Source of the DNA: Teredinibacter sp. KSP-S5-2
GTDB lineage: Bacteria; Pseudomonadota; Gammaproteobacteria; Pseudomonadales; Cellvibrionaceae
Direction: 5' to 3'
NCBI RefSeq assembly: GCF_032773895.1
Contig: NZ_CP120416.1
Span: 556,001 to 620,000, forward strand
Length of the DNA: 64,000 bases
Shown: positions 25,759-33,701 of the stretch, in pieces
How the letters are laid out: the number at the start of each line of letters is the position of its first letter
Position numbering within the stretch: position 1 is the stretch's first letter
The notes under the pieces: generated by a model
Database searches by the model: none
Seen by the model: the letters and a program-made list of their open reading frames with translations, nothing else
What the model was told of the DNA's origin: nothing
Translations under genes and position numbers: made by a program

Positions 25759-26223
25759 CTACTTATTAGTTTCACTAAGTTCAATCAAGTACTCTCCTAA
25801 ATCTATAAGAGACTGGCAACAGTTTGACTGCAGTTTTGGCTCCCATATAGCGTACTTCAAGTAAAATTCAACATCCGATTCAAATATCCATACCTCACCA
25901 TCAAAACCCTCTTTAGGTGAAAAATCAGATATATTTCTAGCATTACTTTGTAAATTTAATATTTTCTTATAGTGATTATTAGATAGCTCAAAGTAGATTT
26001 TCTCAACAACTTTTCTTTCACTAAATGCATCCTTTTGTGTATACTTTTCTAAAGAGATGTGCTTTTTTCCGACTCCCATTTGAACAAAGAAATCGTAAGA
26101 TATCCCATATGCGCTACGAATTTCAAAGATCAAATATCCGGCTGGTGGAGATTCTTCTTCATGTGAAAGGCATGCTCCCGACAAAAATAGCAATGAAACT
26201 AGGAATATAAACTTATTCTTCAT
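25759..26223 (-). CDS. Putative lipoprotein, cassette gene
   Basis: 154 residues from ATG at 26223. The signal (MKNKFIFLVSLLFLSGACLSH) contains LSGAC, a good lipobox, so a lipid-anchored protein of about 135 residues is likely. The mature part is beta-rich, with a vicinal Cys pair (SNCCQSL) near the C-terminus. Only the core fragment CTAACGGGAATCC lies between this gene and the membrane protein gene at 25404-25742. Confidence 0.62.
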   Translation of the reverse strand: MKNKFIFLVSLLFLSGACLSHEEESPPAGYLIFEIRSAYGISYDFFVQMGVGKKHISLEKYTQKDAFSERKVVEKIYFELSNNHYKKILNLQSNARNISDFSPKEGFDGEVWIFESDVEFYLKYAIWEPKLQSNCCQSLIDLGEYLIELSETNK

Positions 26224-26228
26224 AGAAA

Positions 26229-26417
26229 CTTACAGATCGGTGTTCGATATCGTCTCAAAAATTTGACTCGTATGTGTGATAGCATACTTCTAATGGCTTT
26301 TCGGTGCCAATAACGGACTCTTGGCCGAACTCGGAATTGAAGAGTCGTATACTCAGAAGCGGACATTGGCGGATCGGCAATTTCTATCTATTTCAAACAC
26401 CACGGTCACTTTTTAGC
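26229..26417 (-). repeat. attC-like site with mutated right core
   Basis: Internal blocks (ATCGGTGTTCGAT, GTGTGATAGCATACTTCTAATGGCTTTTCGGTGCCAATAACGG in two parts, AAGCGGACATTGGCGG) match the long class. The right core reads TTTTAGC instead of GTTAGGC, removing the usual in-core TAA stop of the next gene. Confidence 0.6.
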
Positions 26418-26854
26418 TTCCCTGTACTATCACACGGAAAAACTTCCACTACTTTACCACTAAATGCCTTAAACTTACCGCCTAAACCATTTGCTGGGTC
26501 TATTTCCACTAAAATGGGAGTAAACCCTCTTTCATTTTTAGGTAAAATTTCAAATTCTAAAGATAAAATCGCATTTTGATGGTCAAATCCAACTAGCTCT
26601 GAATCATGTACATCTTCGAATCGAAACTTTATTAGGTTGTGTTTAATCAATTCGTAAAAACCGTTAGACAATACTTTTGATGTCATTTCGAAACAATGTA
26701 AAGTAATTTCTATAAAAGGACAGACATAGTCTTCCTTTTCCTTGTAATACGTCTCCAATAAAACACTTTTTATTTCAGCATCATGAAATGATGGCCAATA
26801 ACCATACACCTGTTCAACCGAATTATAATTTTCAAGGTACTCTGATAATTTCAT
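26393..26854 (-). CDS. Imm50-like immunity protein, cassette gene reading into its attC
   Basis: 153 residues from ATG at 26854. Near residue 18 it has YWPSFHDAEIKSVLLE, the WPSFHDAEI signature that I associate with Imm50 immunity proteins of polymorphic toxin systems, followed by a beta-rich domain typical of that fold. These proteins neutralise a partner toxin; no toxin gene is adjacent, so it may be an orphan immunity gene. Because the attC core changed from GCCTAAC to GCTAAAA, translation runs eight codons further into the attC (ending KSDRGV). Confidence 0.72.
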   Translation of the reverse strand: MKLSEYLENYNSVEQVYGYWPSFHDAEIKSVLLETYYKEKEDYVCPFIEITLHCFEMTSKVLSNGFYELIKHNLIKFRFEDVHDSELVGFDHQNAILSLEFEILPKNERGFTPILVEIDPANGLGGKFKAFSGKVVEVFPCDSTGKLKSDRGV

Positions 26855-26869
26855 AAGGATAGCTATGTT

Positions 26870-27073
26870 TACGCCAGCGATTTGTGGAGCGCAGCGTAAC
26901 TAATCCGCTGCGCGTGCTTACTACTTATTGAGGTACACCACGGCTCAATTCTTAAAAAAGTCATTTTCCGACCAAGAGCGGCCTATTGGCCGAACTTAAT
27001 ATTAAAGTCAGAAGCAGACATGGAAGGATATACTGCTTCAGCTCATTCCAAATACCGTAGTCATTTGTTATGC
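26870..27073 (-). repeat. Compound attC-like site
   Basis: A short palindrome (ACGCCAGCGATTTGTGGAGC against CGCTGCGCGTGCTTACTAC) is joined to a right half of the long class (GACCAAGAGCGGCC, AGAAGCAGACATGGAAGG) ending GTTATGC at 27067-27073. Probably two fused sites. Confidence 0.6.
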
Positions 27074-27256
27074 AGATACCCGATAGTACAAAACCGGTAT
27101 AACAATCAAGCTACCCATCATAATTAACCCCACAATGGACCAAAATGAAACAGGTTCATTTTCTTTACGAAACTCGTATGAGTATGTAAATAACGAGATA
27201 CTTTCAATTTCAATTCTGCTTAGACAGTATGAAAAAATAACGAAAATTGGGGGCTG
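27068..27256 (-). pseudogene. 5'-truncated cassette membrane-protein ORF
   Basis: 62 open codons with no start, ending at a TAA that lies in the attC core GTTATGC. The product has a charged segment (SYEFRKENEPVS) and a C-terminal membrane helix (SIVGLIMMGSLIVIPVLYY). The intact 3' end and missing 5' end suggest a cassette cut by a later rearrangement at about 27.25 kb. Confidence 0.5.
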
Positions 27257-27478
27257 TCACCCGATATCCTGGTAGTGCGTACTGTTAGTCTGTTTTTTAA
27301 TGCGGAAATTTATTTGCTCTTATGCCCGGGGTGATAAAAAAGATGGATGTTGCGCCAATTTTATGGTTGCTGTTGTATATTCTCTGTTTTCACATGATAA
27401 TTATGTGTGATTTTTCTAAATCGTGTTTACATAATATATGGTTTATATGATGAATGGAAATAATGGTGGGGATGATTT

Positions 27479-28192
27479 ATGTTTGTTATTCGAGTTTTAA
27501 TCGTTTCGTTCGGAGGCATACTATTTTCTAGTGCTTTATACACGTCTGCAGGAGACCAAAGTAATATCGATAAAGCGGTTGAGGTTATAAATAGTTTGTG
27601 TCTTTCGGGATCAGAATATAAGGTAGATGCAGATGTTCAAGGGAATATAACCTTTAAGAGTCTAAAGCCGAGTGGAAGCGGTTCTGTAACACTCAATGTC
27701 AGAGAGGCAAATGGTGCAACAGCTTTTCAAGAAGATTTAAGGCTGATTGCGGATGAAAACATACGCGAATGTACTCAAAAGCACCTAGGAAAAATTGTAG
27801 ATGCATTGCTGGCATCACCAGATGTTCATAACTCCTATATGAATTTGTCTTCCTTGCCTGCATATAATAGTTTTGCAAATGCAAAATATTTGGGTTATTT
27901 GCCACAGCAGGTCTCCGTAAAGTCGTTTGTTGAGGGTGAAAATAAAATTTATTATCGATTGTCGATAACTAAGCCATCAATGTTGCGTTTTGAGTTCTTT
28001 AAGCTCTCGAATATGGTGGATGCTTCATTTTATTCTATGAAAAGAACCAAAATTGATAGTGGGTTTTATGGGAATGGCTCTCGCTCTAAAGAACACTTTG
28101 TTATGCCGGGGGACTATTATATTGAAATTTCAGCTAGAAACAAAAAGGCAACAGCATTTCAGTTAACCGTTGTTGCGAATGAGGACGTATAA
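27479..28192 (+). CDS. Secreted protein with a pre-peptidase C-terminal-like domain
   Basis: 237 residues, ATG preceded by GGTGGGG. Signal peptide (residues 1-24). The middle (about 30-110) is alpha/beta with two Cys (SLCLSG and RECTQK). The end, from NSFANAKYLGYLPQQ to QLTVVANEDV, has the strand pattern of pre-peptidase C-terminal (PPC) domains (SITKPSMLRFEFFKLS, PGDYYIEISAR). Such domains help secreted enzymes fold or bind. Plus-strand orientation and the lack of an attC separate it from the cassettes. Confidence 0.6.
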   Translation: MFVIRVLIVSFGGILFSSALYTSAGDQSNIDKAVEVINSLCLSGSEYKVDADVQGNITFKSLKPSGSGSVTLNVREANGATAFQEDLRLIADENIRECTQKHLGKIVDALLASPDVHNSYMNLSSLPAYNSFANAKYLGYLPQQVSVKSFVEGENKIYYRLSITKPSMLRFEFFKLSNMVDASFYSMKRTKIDSGFYGNGSRSKEHFVMPGDYYIEISARNKKATAFQLTVVANEDV

Positions 28193-28229
28193 AATAGAGT
28201 CGATGTTAGATAATAGAATCTTTCTCCTA

Positions 28230-28745
28230 CTATGAGTCAAGAGTGTTTCTGGTGAAGTCGGCTAACAGGGAGGGCTGTAGTTCGGACTTGATGTAACAGT
28301 TACCGATTTTTTAGAATATGTCTGTTAGGTCAAGTCTAGTTTACACACTTTCCTTGCCAGATTTGCTTTCCAACGAGAAACATTTCAATAGAGATTCTAC
28401 CGCAGCACCATCTTCCCATGATGGGGTCGTTCTTTCACCATTCGTCCGGATCTGTCTGAACCTCCTCAAGTGTAGAATAGATTTTTCGTCCGAAGGCGGG
28501 TTGATAAAACTCCTGTAAAACCGTCTTCTGGAAACGTCCACATTTGTGGGTGACGTACTTTCATTTTGTATCATTTAAAGAAAGATAAAGTTGATTGTCA
28601 TGCTGCTCTACTTTGCCGCAGTACTCTTTACCTCTATCAGTGAGAATATGCAAGACAGGATGTGGACAATAGTACCCTGTAACTAGCAATGAAATAAAAA
28701 ATATTATATAGGCTCTATGTTTTGACTGCACAAAGGATCGGTGCA
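28230..28745 (-). pseudogene. Decayed IS481-like transposase, C-terminal part
   Basis: Three frames together give the order expected of an integrase-core transposase: LHILTDRGKEYCGKVEQHD and LYLSLNDTK, then RFQKTVLQEFYQPAFGRKI and YSTLEEVQTDPDEW, then GNCYIKSELQPSLLADFTRN ending at a TAG at 28230. The DRG stretch carries the second catalytic Asp of the DDE triad. Stops and frameshifts show it is dead, and the N-terminal part is missing. Family placement in the IS481/IS3-like group is from memory. Confidence 0.7.
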
Positions 28746-28788
28746 CAATTCTTTGTGGTAACGCTTGAGTTAATTGGCCTTGTTATAT

Positions 28789-29298
28789 TTATATCCCAGA
28801 TATCTCTTTTAATGCGTTACTTTTTGAAACGCTGCTCGGTATTTTATTTGCGATTTCGATGGCAAACTCGATATCTCCACTGTTTGCGACCTTTACAGAC
28901 AAATATTTTAAAGCACTTGATTGGCTTACCGTGCTTGGTATATCGAGACCAATTTCATAGGATTCCTTAAAATAACCAAGATCAGCGGTTTTTTCTGACA
29001 GCTGTTTAAGTGCGCTAGATCTAGATACTGTGCTTGGTATTCTTAGGGCTGCTTGATGTTTGGCACGAATAACCTCTGTTGGGGACATTTCACGCTTATT
29101 AGGATCTACCTTTTCTTCAATTGCTATATCACTTTCTGGATAATGTGGATTTACAGGAGGCTGCCAGTCATCGCTCTCAATCGCGGGACTTGGAAAAATT
29201 CCAATAAGCACATCATTGTCGTTATCGAAATAAGTGGCCACTGTAAATACTGCTGCTACTATTGTTGCAACAGCTGCTGATTTAACGAGTAGACTCAA
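28789..29298 (-). CDS. Membrane-anchored protein with tandem repeats
   Basis: 169 residues from TTG at 29298, chosen because AAGGAG stands 6 bases upstream; an ATG at 29331 has no ribosome site and lies in attC-like sequence. One N-terminal helix (VKSAAVATIVAAVFTVATYF) anchors it, and the C-terminal part holds three repeats of about 33 residues, each starting IPST/SVS-S-ALK-LS, which look helical (TPR-like). No family recognised. It is the rightmost minus-strand gene of the array and sits beside a worn attC-like palindrome. Confidence 0.6.
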   Translation of the reverse strand: MSLLVKSAAVATIVAAVFTVATYFDNDNDVLIGIFPSPAIESDDWQPPVNPHYPESDIAIEEKVDPNKREMSPTEVIRAKHQAALRIPSTVSRSSALKQLSEKTADLGYFKESYEIGLDIPSTVSQSSALKYLSVKVANSGDIEFAIEIANKIPSSVSKSNALKEISGI

Positions 29299-29317
29299 AT
29301 GATTCTCCTTAAAACTA

Positions 29318-29462
29318 TAGCGGGTTGGCACTCAGTGTCACCTCGAAAGAGTGAACTTTTGGAGGATATTGATAGGCAGGTTTGCACGTCTATTTTTCCA
29401 GCCACTTCTTAGTTAAAATTTAGTTCTAACCCAGATTATAGAATTACGCGGAATCTATAATT
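29318..29462 (-). repeat. Worn attC-like sequence, third copy of the compound palindrome
   Basis: GCGGGTTGGCACTCAGTGTCACC and GAGTGAACTTTTGGAGGATATTGATAGGC (in two parts) follow the same order as 21297-21511 with many changes. The inverted right copy of GGGTCGGTGCTC is gone. It marks the right limit of recognisable array sequence. Confidence 0.55.
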
Positions 29463-29881
29463 TATATCTATCTTGTTGAATAGAGGCGAGCTGAACCCGT
29501 GAGTTCCGAATATCGTATATATTTAGACTCATATCCGCTTATGAGTCTTGAATAAAAATAACATCTGCTTTTACAGTTCAACCGTTTTCAACCACGATCA
29601 TCCTGAATGACTACGTTGTGTCGAACCCAGACCAAACCCCAACCATATATTAGAAAACAACGCTGTAAATAGTTTTTAATCAATCCCAAATTCTTTTGGC
29701 GCTTTATGTTTTATACGGACGTTTAATGTTTTCTTGATGCTTGCTTTTGCTTAAAGAATGATCGCTTTTGTAAGGTTGGTTCCTTGATTTACACGCATTT
29801 CTGCAAGACGAAAACAGTATTAGGTTTCATAATAGGCCGTTTGTTAATTTGGCAGATAGTTTTTGGAGAATAGGTGGTTCG
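29463..29881. other. Gap at the right end of the array
   Basis: No gene. It contains an inverted repeat AGACTCATA-TCCGCT-TATGAGTCT (29524-29547) without a T tract. An attI site and integrase would be expected near here in a complete integron, but neither is recognisable. The promoter for the gene at 29882 should lie in the last 150 bases. Confidence 0.5.
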
Positions 29882-31306
29882 ATGGGATTCAAGCATTTCG
29901 GCAATAAATGGATGATGTTACTGTTGGTTTGCAGTATGTTTTTCGGCGGGCAGGGCGCGTGGGCGTTTAGTTCCGGTGAGCACGCTGTAATTGGTGATGA
30001 GGCGTTGAAGCTGGCCAACCCGGAGTTTGCGCATAACATTAAAGGGTTGGAAGCTAAGATTCATTACACTTATGGGCAACTGGTGGCGTTGTCTGGCGAC
30101 TTTTTTAAAAACGTGGAGCGGCTGGCGTTTGAAGACCCAAGTGTGTTGAGTGAGTTTCACGGCCGAAACCGTGAGGGTTTAAAAAAGTGTATTGATGAGG
30201 AGGTTCACGCGATTCGTACCGAGCAGGTGTACGGTGGTTGCGGGGAAATGAAGTTGATGCAGAAGCGGGTGAATTATGTGGCGCTGGCACACGATAATTA
30301 TTCGCACTTTGCCTGGCATAATATCAAGCTGTATGTGGAGGAGCATACACGGGCGCTATGGTTTGCCCAGTTGGCCCATCTAAAGTGTGATAGGCATCAG
30401 TGGGATATGACTCCGAAACTTTGCCAAAAAAATGAGGAGACCTTGCATCGTTTGGTGGATGCTTCGCATTATCGAAATAAGTTAAAAGCCAAATACCGTC
30501 GCTTACCGGAATTGTTCCCCCGTAAGCGTTTTACCAAACGTTATTTAAAAGAAATGCCCAAGGAGAAGCTGATCCGAACGGCGTTATTTACCAATGCGTT
30601 TGCCGACCATTTCTTAACGGATGCCTTTTCATCTGGCCATATGCGTGTACCGCGTTCGCAGATTGATGAGTTTGTAAAAAATAATGCGTTGATTCAAAGT
30701 GATGAACGGGAAAAAGGGTCGTCGATTTCTGGTGCGTTAACGCAATTTCTACATAATCTGGATGGGACGTTAACTGGCCTGCCAGTAACCAATAGCCTTG
30801 GCCATCAGTTTGTGAGCCGAAGTGATAAGCAGTTGTTTAGCAAAATGGGGTCGGATCAATTGTCGGGTATTGTAGAAAAAAATCCACAATTAAAACTGCC
30901 ATTGCAAGCCGCACATCAATCCTTGAATGAGGTGTTTGCCGTTATTAAAAACGGGACATCGGCCATGCCTAGTGGCGAGTATGTGGCGTTACGCTATGTG
31001 CCTTTTATTCAGCAAGGTAAAGCGCCGAGTTTGGTTGAGGTAGTAAAGCAGCGGATGGCCTCGGAAGGGGGGACTCAGGATGTGATTGATACCATGTCGA
31101 ATGAGATGCAGCTGATCTTTAGAGGGCGCTTGGCCATTCGGGATAAAAACACTGGTTCGTATAAGTCGTATTTCGATGCCTTCGTTGAGGCCTTGCCGGA
31201 TATGATGGCTCAGTTTCGTGCCCAAATTGAAGCCGAGGCTCATAGTGATTCATTGCAAACTCGTATACCACCCAAATTACTTCAGGCATTAAAGTCGATT
31301 AATTAA
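29882..31306 (+). CDS. Secreted zinc-dependent phospholipase C-like protein
   Basis: 474 residues from ATG at 29882, with AGGTGG upstream and a signal peptide ending GAWA (mature from FSSGEHA). Probable metal ligands are His in EHAVIGDEAL, HDNYSHFAWHN and ADHFLTDAFSSGHMR; the last motif is typical of the HET-C/phospholipase C-like metal hydrolases. I infer a periplasmic or secreted lipid-active enzyme. No partner genes nearby. G+C and codon use look like the ordinary chromosome, not the cassettes. Confidence 0.65.
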   Translation: MGFKHFGNKWMMLLLVCSMFFGGQGAWAFSSGEHAVIGDEALKLANPEFAHNIKGLEAKIHYTYGQLVALSGDFFKNVERLAFEDPSVLSEFHGRNREGLKKCIDEEVHAIRTEQVYGGCGEMKLMQKRVNYVALAHDNYSHFAWHNIKLYVEEHTRALWFAQLAHLKCDRHQWDMTPKLCQKNEETLHRLVDASHYRNKLKAKYRRLPELFPRKRFTKRYLKEMPKEKLIRTALFTNAFADHFLTDAFSSGHMRVPRSQIDEFVKNNALIQSDEREKGSSISGALTQFLHNLDGTLTGLPVTNSLGHQFVSRSDKQLFSKMGSDQLSGIVEKNPQLKLPLQAAHQSLNEVFAVIKNGTSAMPSGEYVALRYVPFIQQGKAPSLVEVVKQRMASEGGTQDVIDTMSNEMQLIFRGRLAIRDKNTGSYKSYFDAFVEALPDMMAQFRAQIEAEAHSDSLQTRIPPKLLQALKSIN

Positions 31307-31482
31307 CCTTCTCTGGCAGGAGGCGCATTGGCCGCTTTCTGCCACGTCCTTTCTCTATTTAAACCATCTGATTGTGCGCTTTTTGTGCGCACTTTCTCCC
31401 TTTCTTTTGGGTTCCAATTCCACTGATTTTTACTGCTTTTCTGGTGGGATTTTATTGAAAAAATATGCCCTTTTTTATGAGC

Positions 31483-31501
31483 TGTCTCACGATATGAGAC
31501 A
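31483..31501. promoter_or_regulatory. Perfect inverted repeat, possible regulator site
   Basis: TGTCTCA and TGAGACA are separated by CGATA. Similar TGTCTCA-N-TGAGACA sequences serve as enhancer sites for some sigma-54 activators (AcoR-like), but I found no convincing -24/-12 promoter next to it. No T tract, so a terminator is unlikely. Confidence 0.4.
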
Positions 31502-31617
31502 CCCATTCGAGATAATAACCCCAAGCGAAAAGGGAAGTGTAAAACGCTGATCAAACACCTGGGTGAGCACCGCATGGATAAGCGAGTGCCACCCGACGGT
31601 TCTTTTACGGGGCATAT

Positions 31618-31692
31618 ATGAATCGAATGACGTTTCTGTTTGTTATTGCAATTATCGTCTTAATCGCCAACGCGAGCGCCTTCCCTTTTTGA
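31618..31692 (+). CDS. Tiny hydrophobic peptide (24 aa)
   Basis: ATG with GGGG seven bases upstream, then one hydrophobic helix (FLFVIAIIVLIANA) and a short end. The size and composition fit small single-pass membrane peptides, but chance is possible. It sits 56 bases before the KilA-C-like gene, and both could share one transcript. Confidence 0.35.
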   Translation: MNRMTFLFVIAIIVLIANASAFPF

Positions 31693-31747
31693 GGCAGCCT
31701 ATTCATTTGTTTTTTTCTTTTAGTCCGTATCTTTGAGGGAAATGTTT

Positions 31748-32062
31748 ATGATTAAATTTATGAAAGCCAGCACTCATTGTTTACCTCTGTCTGTGATTTT
31801 GCGGGAGAACAATATTCCACTCAGTGCGCGAAAAGTGAATCAGGTGCTTTTTGAGCGAGGGTATTTATTGCGTATGTATCGACAAAGCATGAAAAACGTG
31901 GAAAAGATGAAGAGTTTTTATGTGTTGAGTGGCAAGGGCCTGGAGTATGGAGTGAATGTGAAAAACCGATGTCACCCGATTCAAACCGAGCCGCGTTATA
32001 ACACCGAAAAAATTCTGCCGTTAATTTGTGAAATATCTGATTCTCTATATGATCGCGGATAA
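31748..32062 (+). CDS. Small KilA-C/antirepressor-like DNA-binding protein
   Basis: 104 residues from ATG at 31748, with GAGGGA at correct distance (the ATG at 31742 is too close). The chain has the winged-helix pattern of phage antirepressor KilA-C domains: LSARKVNQVLFERGYLLRM, then a hairpin FYVLSGKGLEYGVN, then WHP-like HPIQTEPRYNTEKILPLI. In phages such proteins regulate lysogeny; here it is a lone chromosomal copy with no phage genes around, so the target is unknown. Confidence 0.6.
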   Translation: MIKFMKASTHCLPLSVILRENNIPLSARKVNQVLFERGYLLRMYRQSMKNVEKMKSFYVLSGKGLEYGVNVKNRCHPIQTEPRYNTEKILPLICEISDSLYDRG

Positions 32063-32267
32063 ATAATCCGCATATCTGTTTTCGTGCAATAAACCGCTTT
32101 GCCTAATCGGGCGAAGTGGTTTGTTCCTTCCTTACTTTAATGGCACCTTATTTGGCTGATGTGCTACTTGTTTAATCGAGCAAGTAGGTTGTTTGGCTGT
32201 TTCGCCTTTTTCCTTCAAAAAGCGTACTATTCGTGTTTACTGTTAGCCTTCGTTTTTTGGGGAACCC

Positions 32268-33701
32268 ATGCGTTTTTCTGCTGCTGTTTTATCTTTGTGT
32301 TTTGCTTCGTCTTTTGCTGTTCAGTCTGTTGCCTCTTCTTCAGAGTGGTATGCCTCTGGTGAGGAATATATCCAAGCGCGTCTTGCGGTAACAAAAAATA
32401 CGAATCGCGCAAAAAATGTCATTGTGTTTATTGGGGATGGCATGGGCGTATCGACGGTCACGGCGGCGCGTATTTTTGACGGGCAGTCCCGAGGGGCATC
32501 GGGAGAAGAAAATGTATTGCCGTTTGAAACCTTCCCTCATGTTGGTTTGGTCAAAACTTACAATGTTAACCAACAGGTACCGGATTCTGCCGGCACTGCC
32601 AGTGCAATTCATACTGGAGTAAAAACTCGAGCCGGAGTTTTGGGGGTGTCTGGCGATGCGCCGCGGGGCGATTGTGTGGCGGCAAAAGCACACCGTGTTG
32701 CCAATATGGCGGAGGTGATGAAGAAGCAGGGCAAGCGAGTTGGGGTAGTGACTTCGACGCGTGTTACTCATGCCACGCCAGCTTCGGTTTATGCGCATAT
32801 TCCTGATCGCAACTGGGAAGCCTCCGGAGACGTTCCCGCAGAGGCGGCGAAAGCGGGGTGTTTATCTATTGCCCGGCAGTTGGTGGAGTTTAATCAAAAG
32901 GGTGCGATTGATGTCAGCTTTGGTGGCGGGAAAAAAGAGTTTACTGAGGAAGAGCTTGCCCATTGGCAAAAGCGCGGCACATTGGTGGAGAGTGGGGCGC
33001 AAATGGCGTCTTTGTCCAGTAAGGATCTCCCTGTTTTGGGTTTGTTTAGCAGCAGTCATATGCCCTATGTGATTGAACGCCAGGAGGAATCGGCTGTTCC
33101 AAGCTTGTCGGATATGGCCGTCAAAGCGGTTGAGCTTTTATCGAAAAATAAAAAGGGTTTTTACCTGCTTGTTGAAGGTGGCCGGATTGATCATGGCCAT
33201 CACAGTGGCCAGGCCGGTAAGGCTTTGGCTGAGGCTCAAGAGTTTGCCGAGGCGGTGAAGGCGGTACTGGCCAAGGTGGATTTGTCAGAGACATTGGTAA
33301 TTGTGACGGCGGACCATAGCCACGTACTCAGCATGGGCGGTTACCCGACACGCGGCAATCCCATTTTGGGGGTGGTGAAAAGCAATGATGAACACGGAGA
33401 GCCGAAAACTGAACCCGAGACGGCATTCGACAACCAGCCCTATACCACGCTCGGTTACTACAATGGCCCTGGCGCGGTAAAGGGTGCGCGAGCAAAGCCT
33501 GAAACCGGGTTACATGCTGTTCAGCAAGCACTGGTTCCAACGGGGTATGAGTATCATGGCCAACCGTATATGAGTGAAACCCATGGCGGAGAGGATGTGC
33601 CGATTTATGCTATCGGGCCATATTCCCATTTAGTGGGCGGGGTGATGGAGCAAAATGTCATCTTCCATATTGTTCGATATGCGGTAAAACAAAAAAAATA
33701 G
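32268..33701 (+). CDS. phoA: Alkaline phosphatase
   Basis: 477 residues with a signal peptide (cut near VASSSEW). Metal-ligand motif IGDGMG (55-60, Asp57), catalytic DSAGTAS with nucleophile Ser107, EGGRIDHGHH metal site and TADHSH near the end all follow the alkaline phosphatase superfamily order. It hydrolyses phosphate monoesters in the periplasm. The gene symbol names the family, not proven orthology with the E. coli gene. No Pho box was seen upstream. GGGG precedes the start by about 6 bases. Confidence 0.88.
   Translation: MRFSAAVLSLCFASSFAVQSVASSSEWYASGEEYIQARLAVTKNTNRAKNVIVFIGDGMGVSTVTAARIFDGQSRGASGEENVLPFETFPHVGLVKTYNVNQQVPDSAGTASAIHTGVKTRAGVLGVSGDAPRGDCVAAKAHRVANMAEVMKKQGKRVGVVTSTRVTHATPASVYAHIPDRNWEASGDVPAEAAKAGCLSIARQLVEFNQKGAIDVSFGGGKKEFTEEELAHWQKRGTLVESGAQMASLSSKDLPVLGLFSSSHMPYVIERQEESAVPSLSDMAVKAVELLSKNKKGFYLLVEGGRIDHGHHSGQAGKALAEAQEFAEAVKAVLAKVDLSETLVIVTADHSHVLSMGGYPTRGNPILGVVKSNDEHGEPKTEPETAFDNQPYTTLGYYNGPGAVKGARAKPETGLHAVQQALVPTGYEYHGQPYMSETHGGEDVPIYAIGPYSHLVGGVMEQNVIFHIVRYAVKQKK

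Larger units (their letters stand above)
1152..29462. mobile_element. Integron-type gene-cassette array without a visible integrase
   Basis: About twenty short minus-strand genes alternate with attC-like sequences whose plus-strand form starts GCCTAAC or similar and ends GTTAGGC, GTTATGC or GTTAGCG. Stops of the genes ending at 7919, 8407, 17301, 24095 and 24857 lie inside the core TAAC, as expected for cassettes. Three attC sites (8308-8412, 20294-20365, 24013-24100) have the classic short two-armed palindrome; many others are 160-260 bp, longer than the usual 57-141 bp. Gene orientation predicts attI and intI to the right of about 29.3 kb, but ordinary genes follow there. No tyrosine recombinase with an IntI-specific patch was found in the window. 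Confidence 0.78.
31307..31747. other. Intergenic region with palindromes
   Basis: Holds the TGTCTCA-CGATA-TGAGACA palindrome (31483-31501), a hairpin GGGTGAGCAC...GTGCCACCC near 31562-31595, and a tiny ORF at 31618. No larger gene is convincing on either strand. Confidence 0.5.

Noticed and set aside
28341-28574. Minus-strand frame of 77 codons
   Set aside because: It is an out-of-frame reading of the decayed transposase at 28230-28745.
1152-29462. CRISPR array as an explanation for the repeats
   Set aside because: The repeats are long, imperfect and separated by genes, not by uniform spacers.
29463-29881. attI site or integrase at the expected end of the array
   Set aside because: No tyrosine recombinase gene or attI-like sequence could be recognised.
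31303-31575. Minus-strand frame of 90 codons
   Set aside because: Basic, Lys/Arg/Ser-rich composition without a family-like pattern; the region holds palindromes and looks intergenic.
32063-32267. Pho box before the alkaline phosphatase gene
   Set aside because: No CTGTCAT direct repeats with the right spacing were found.
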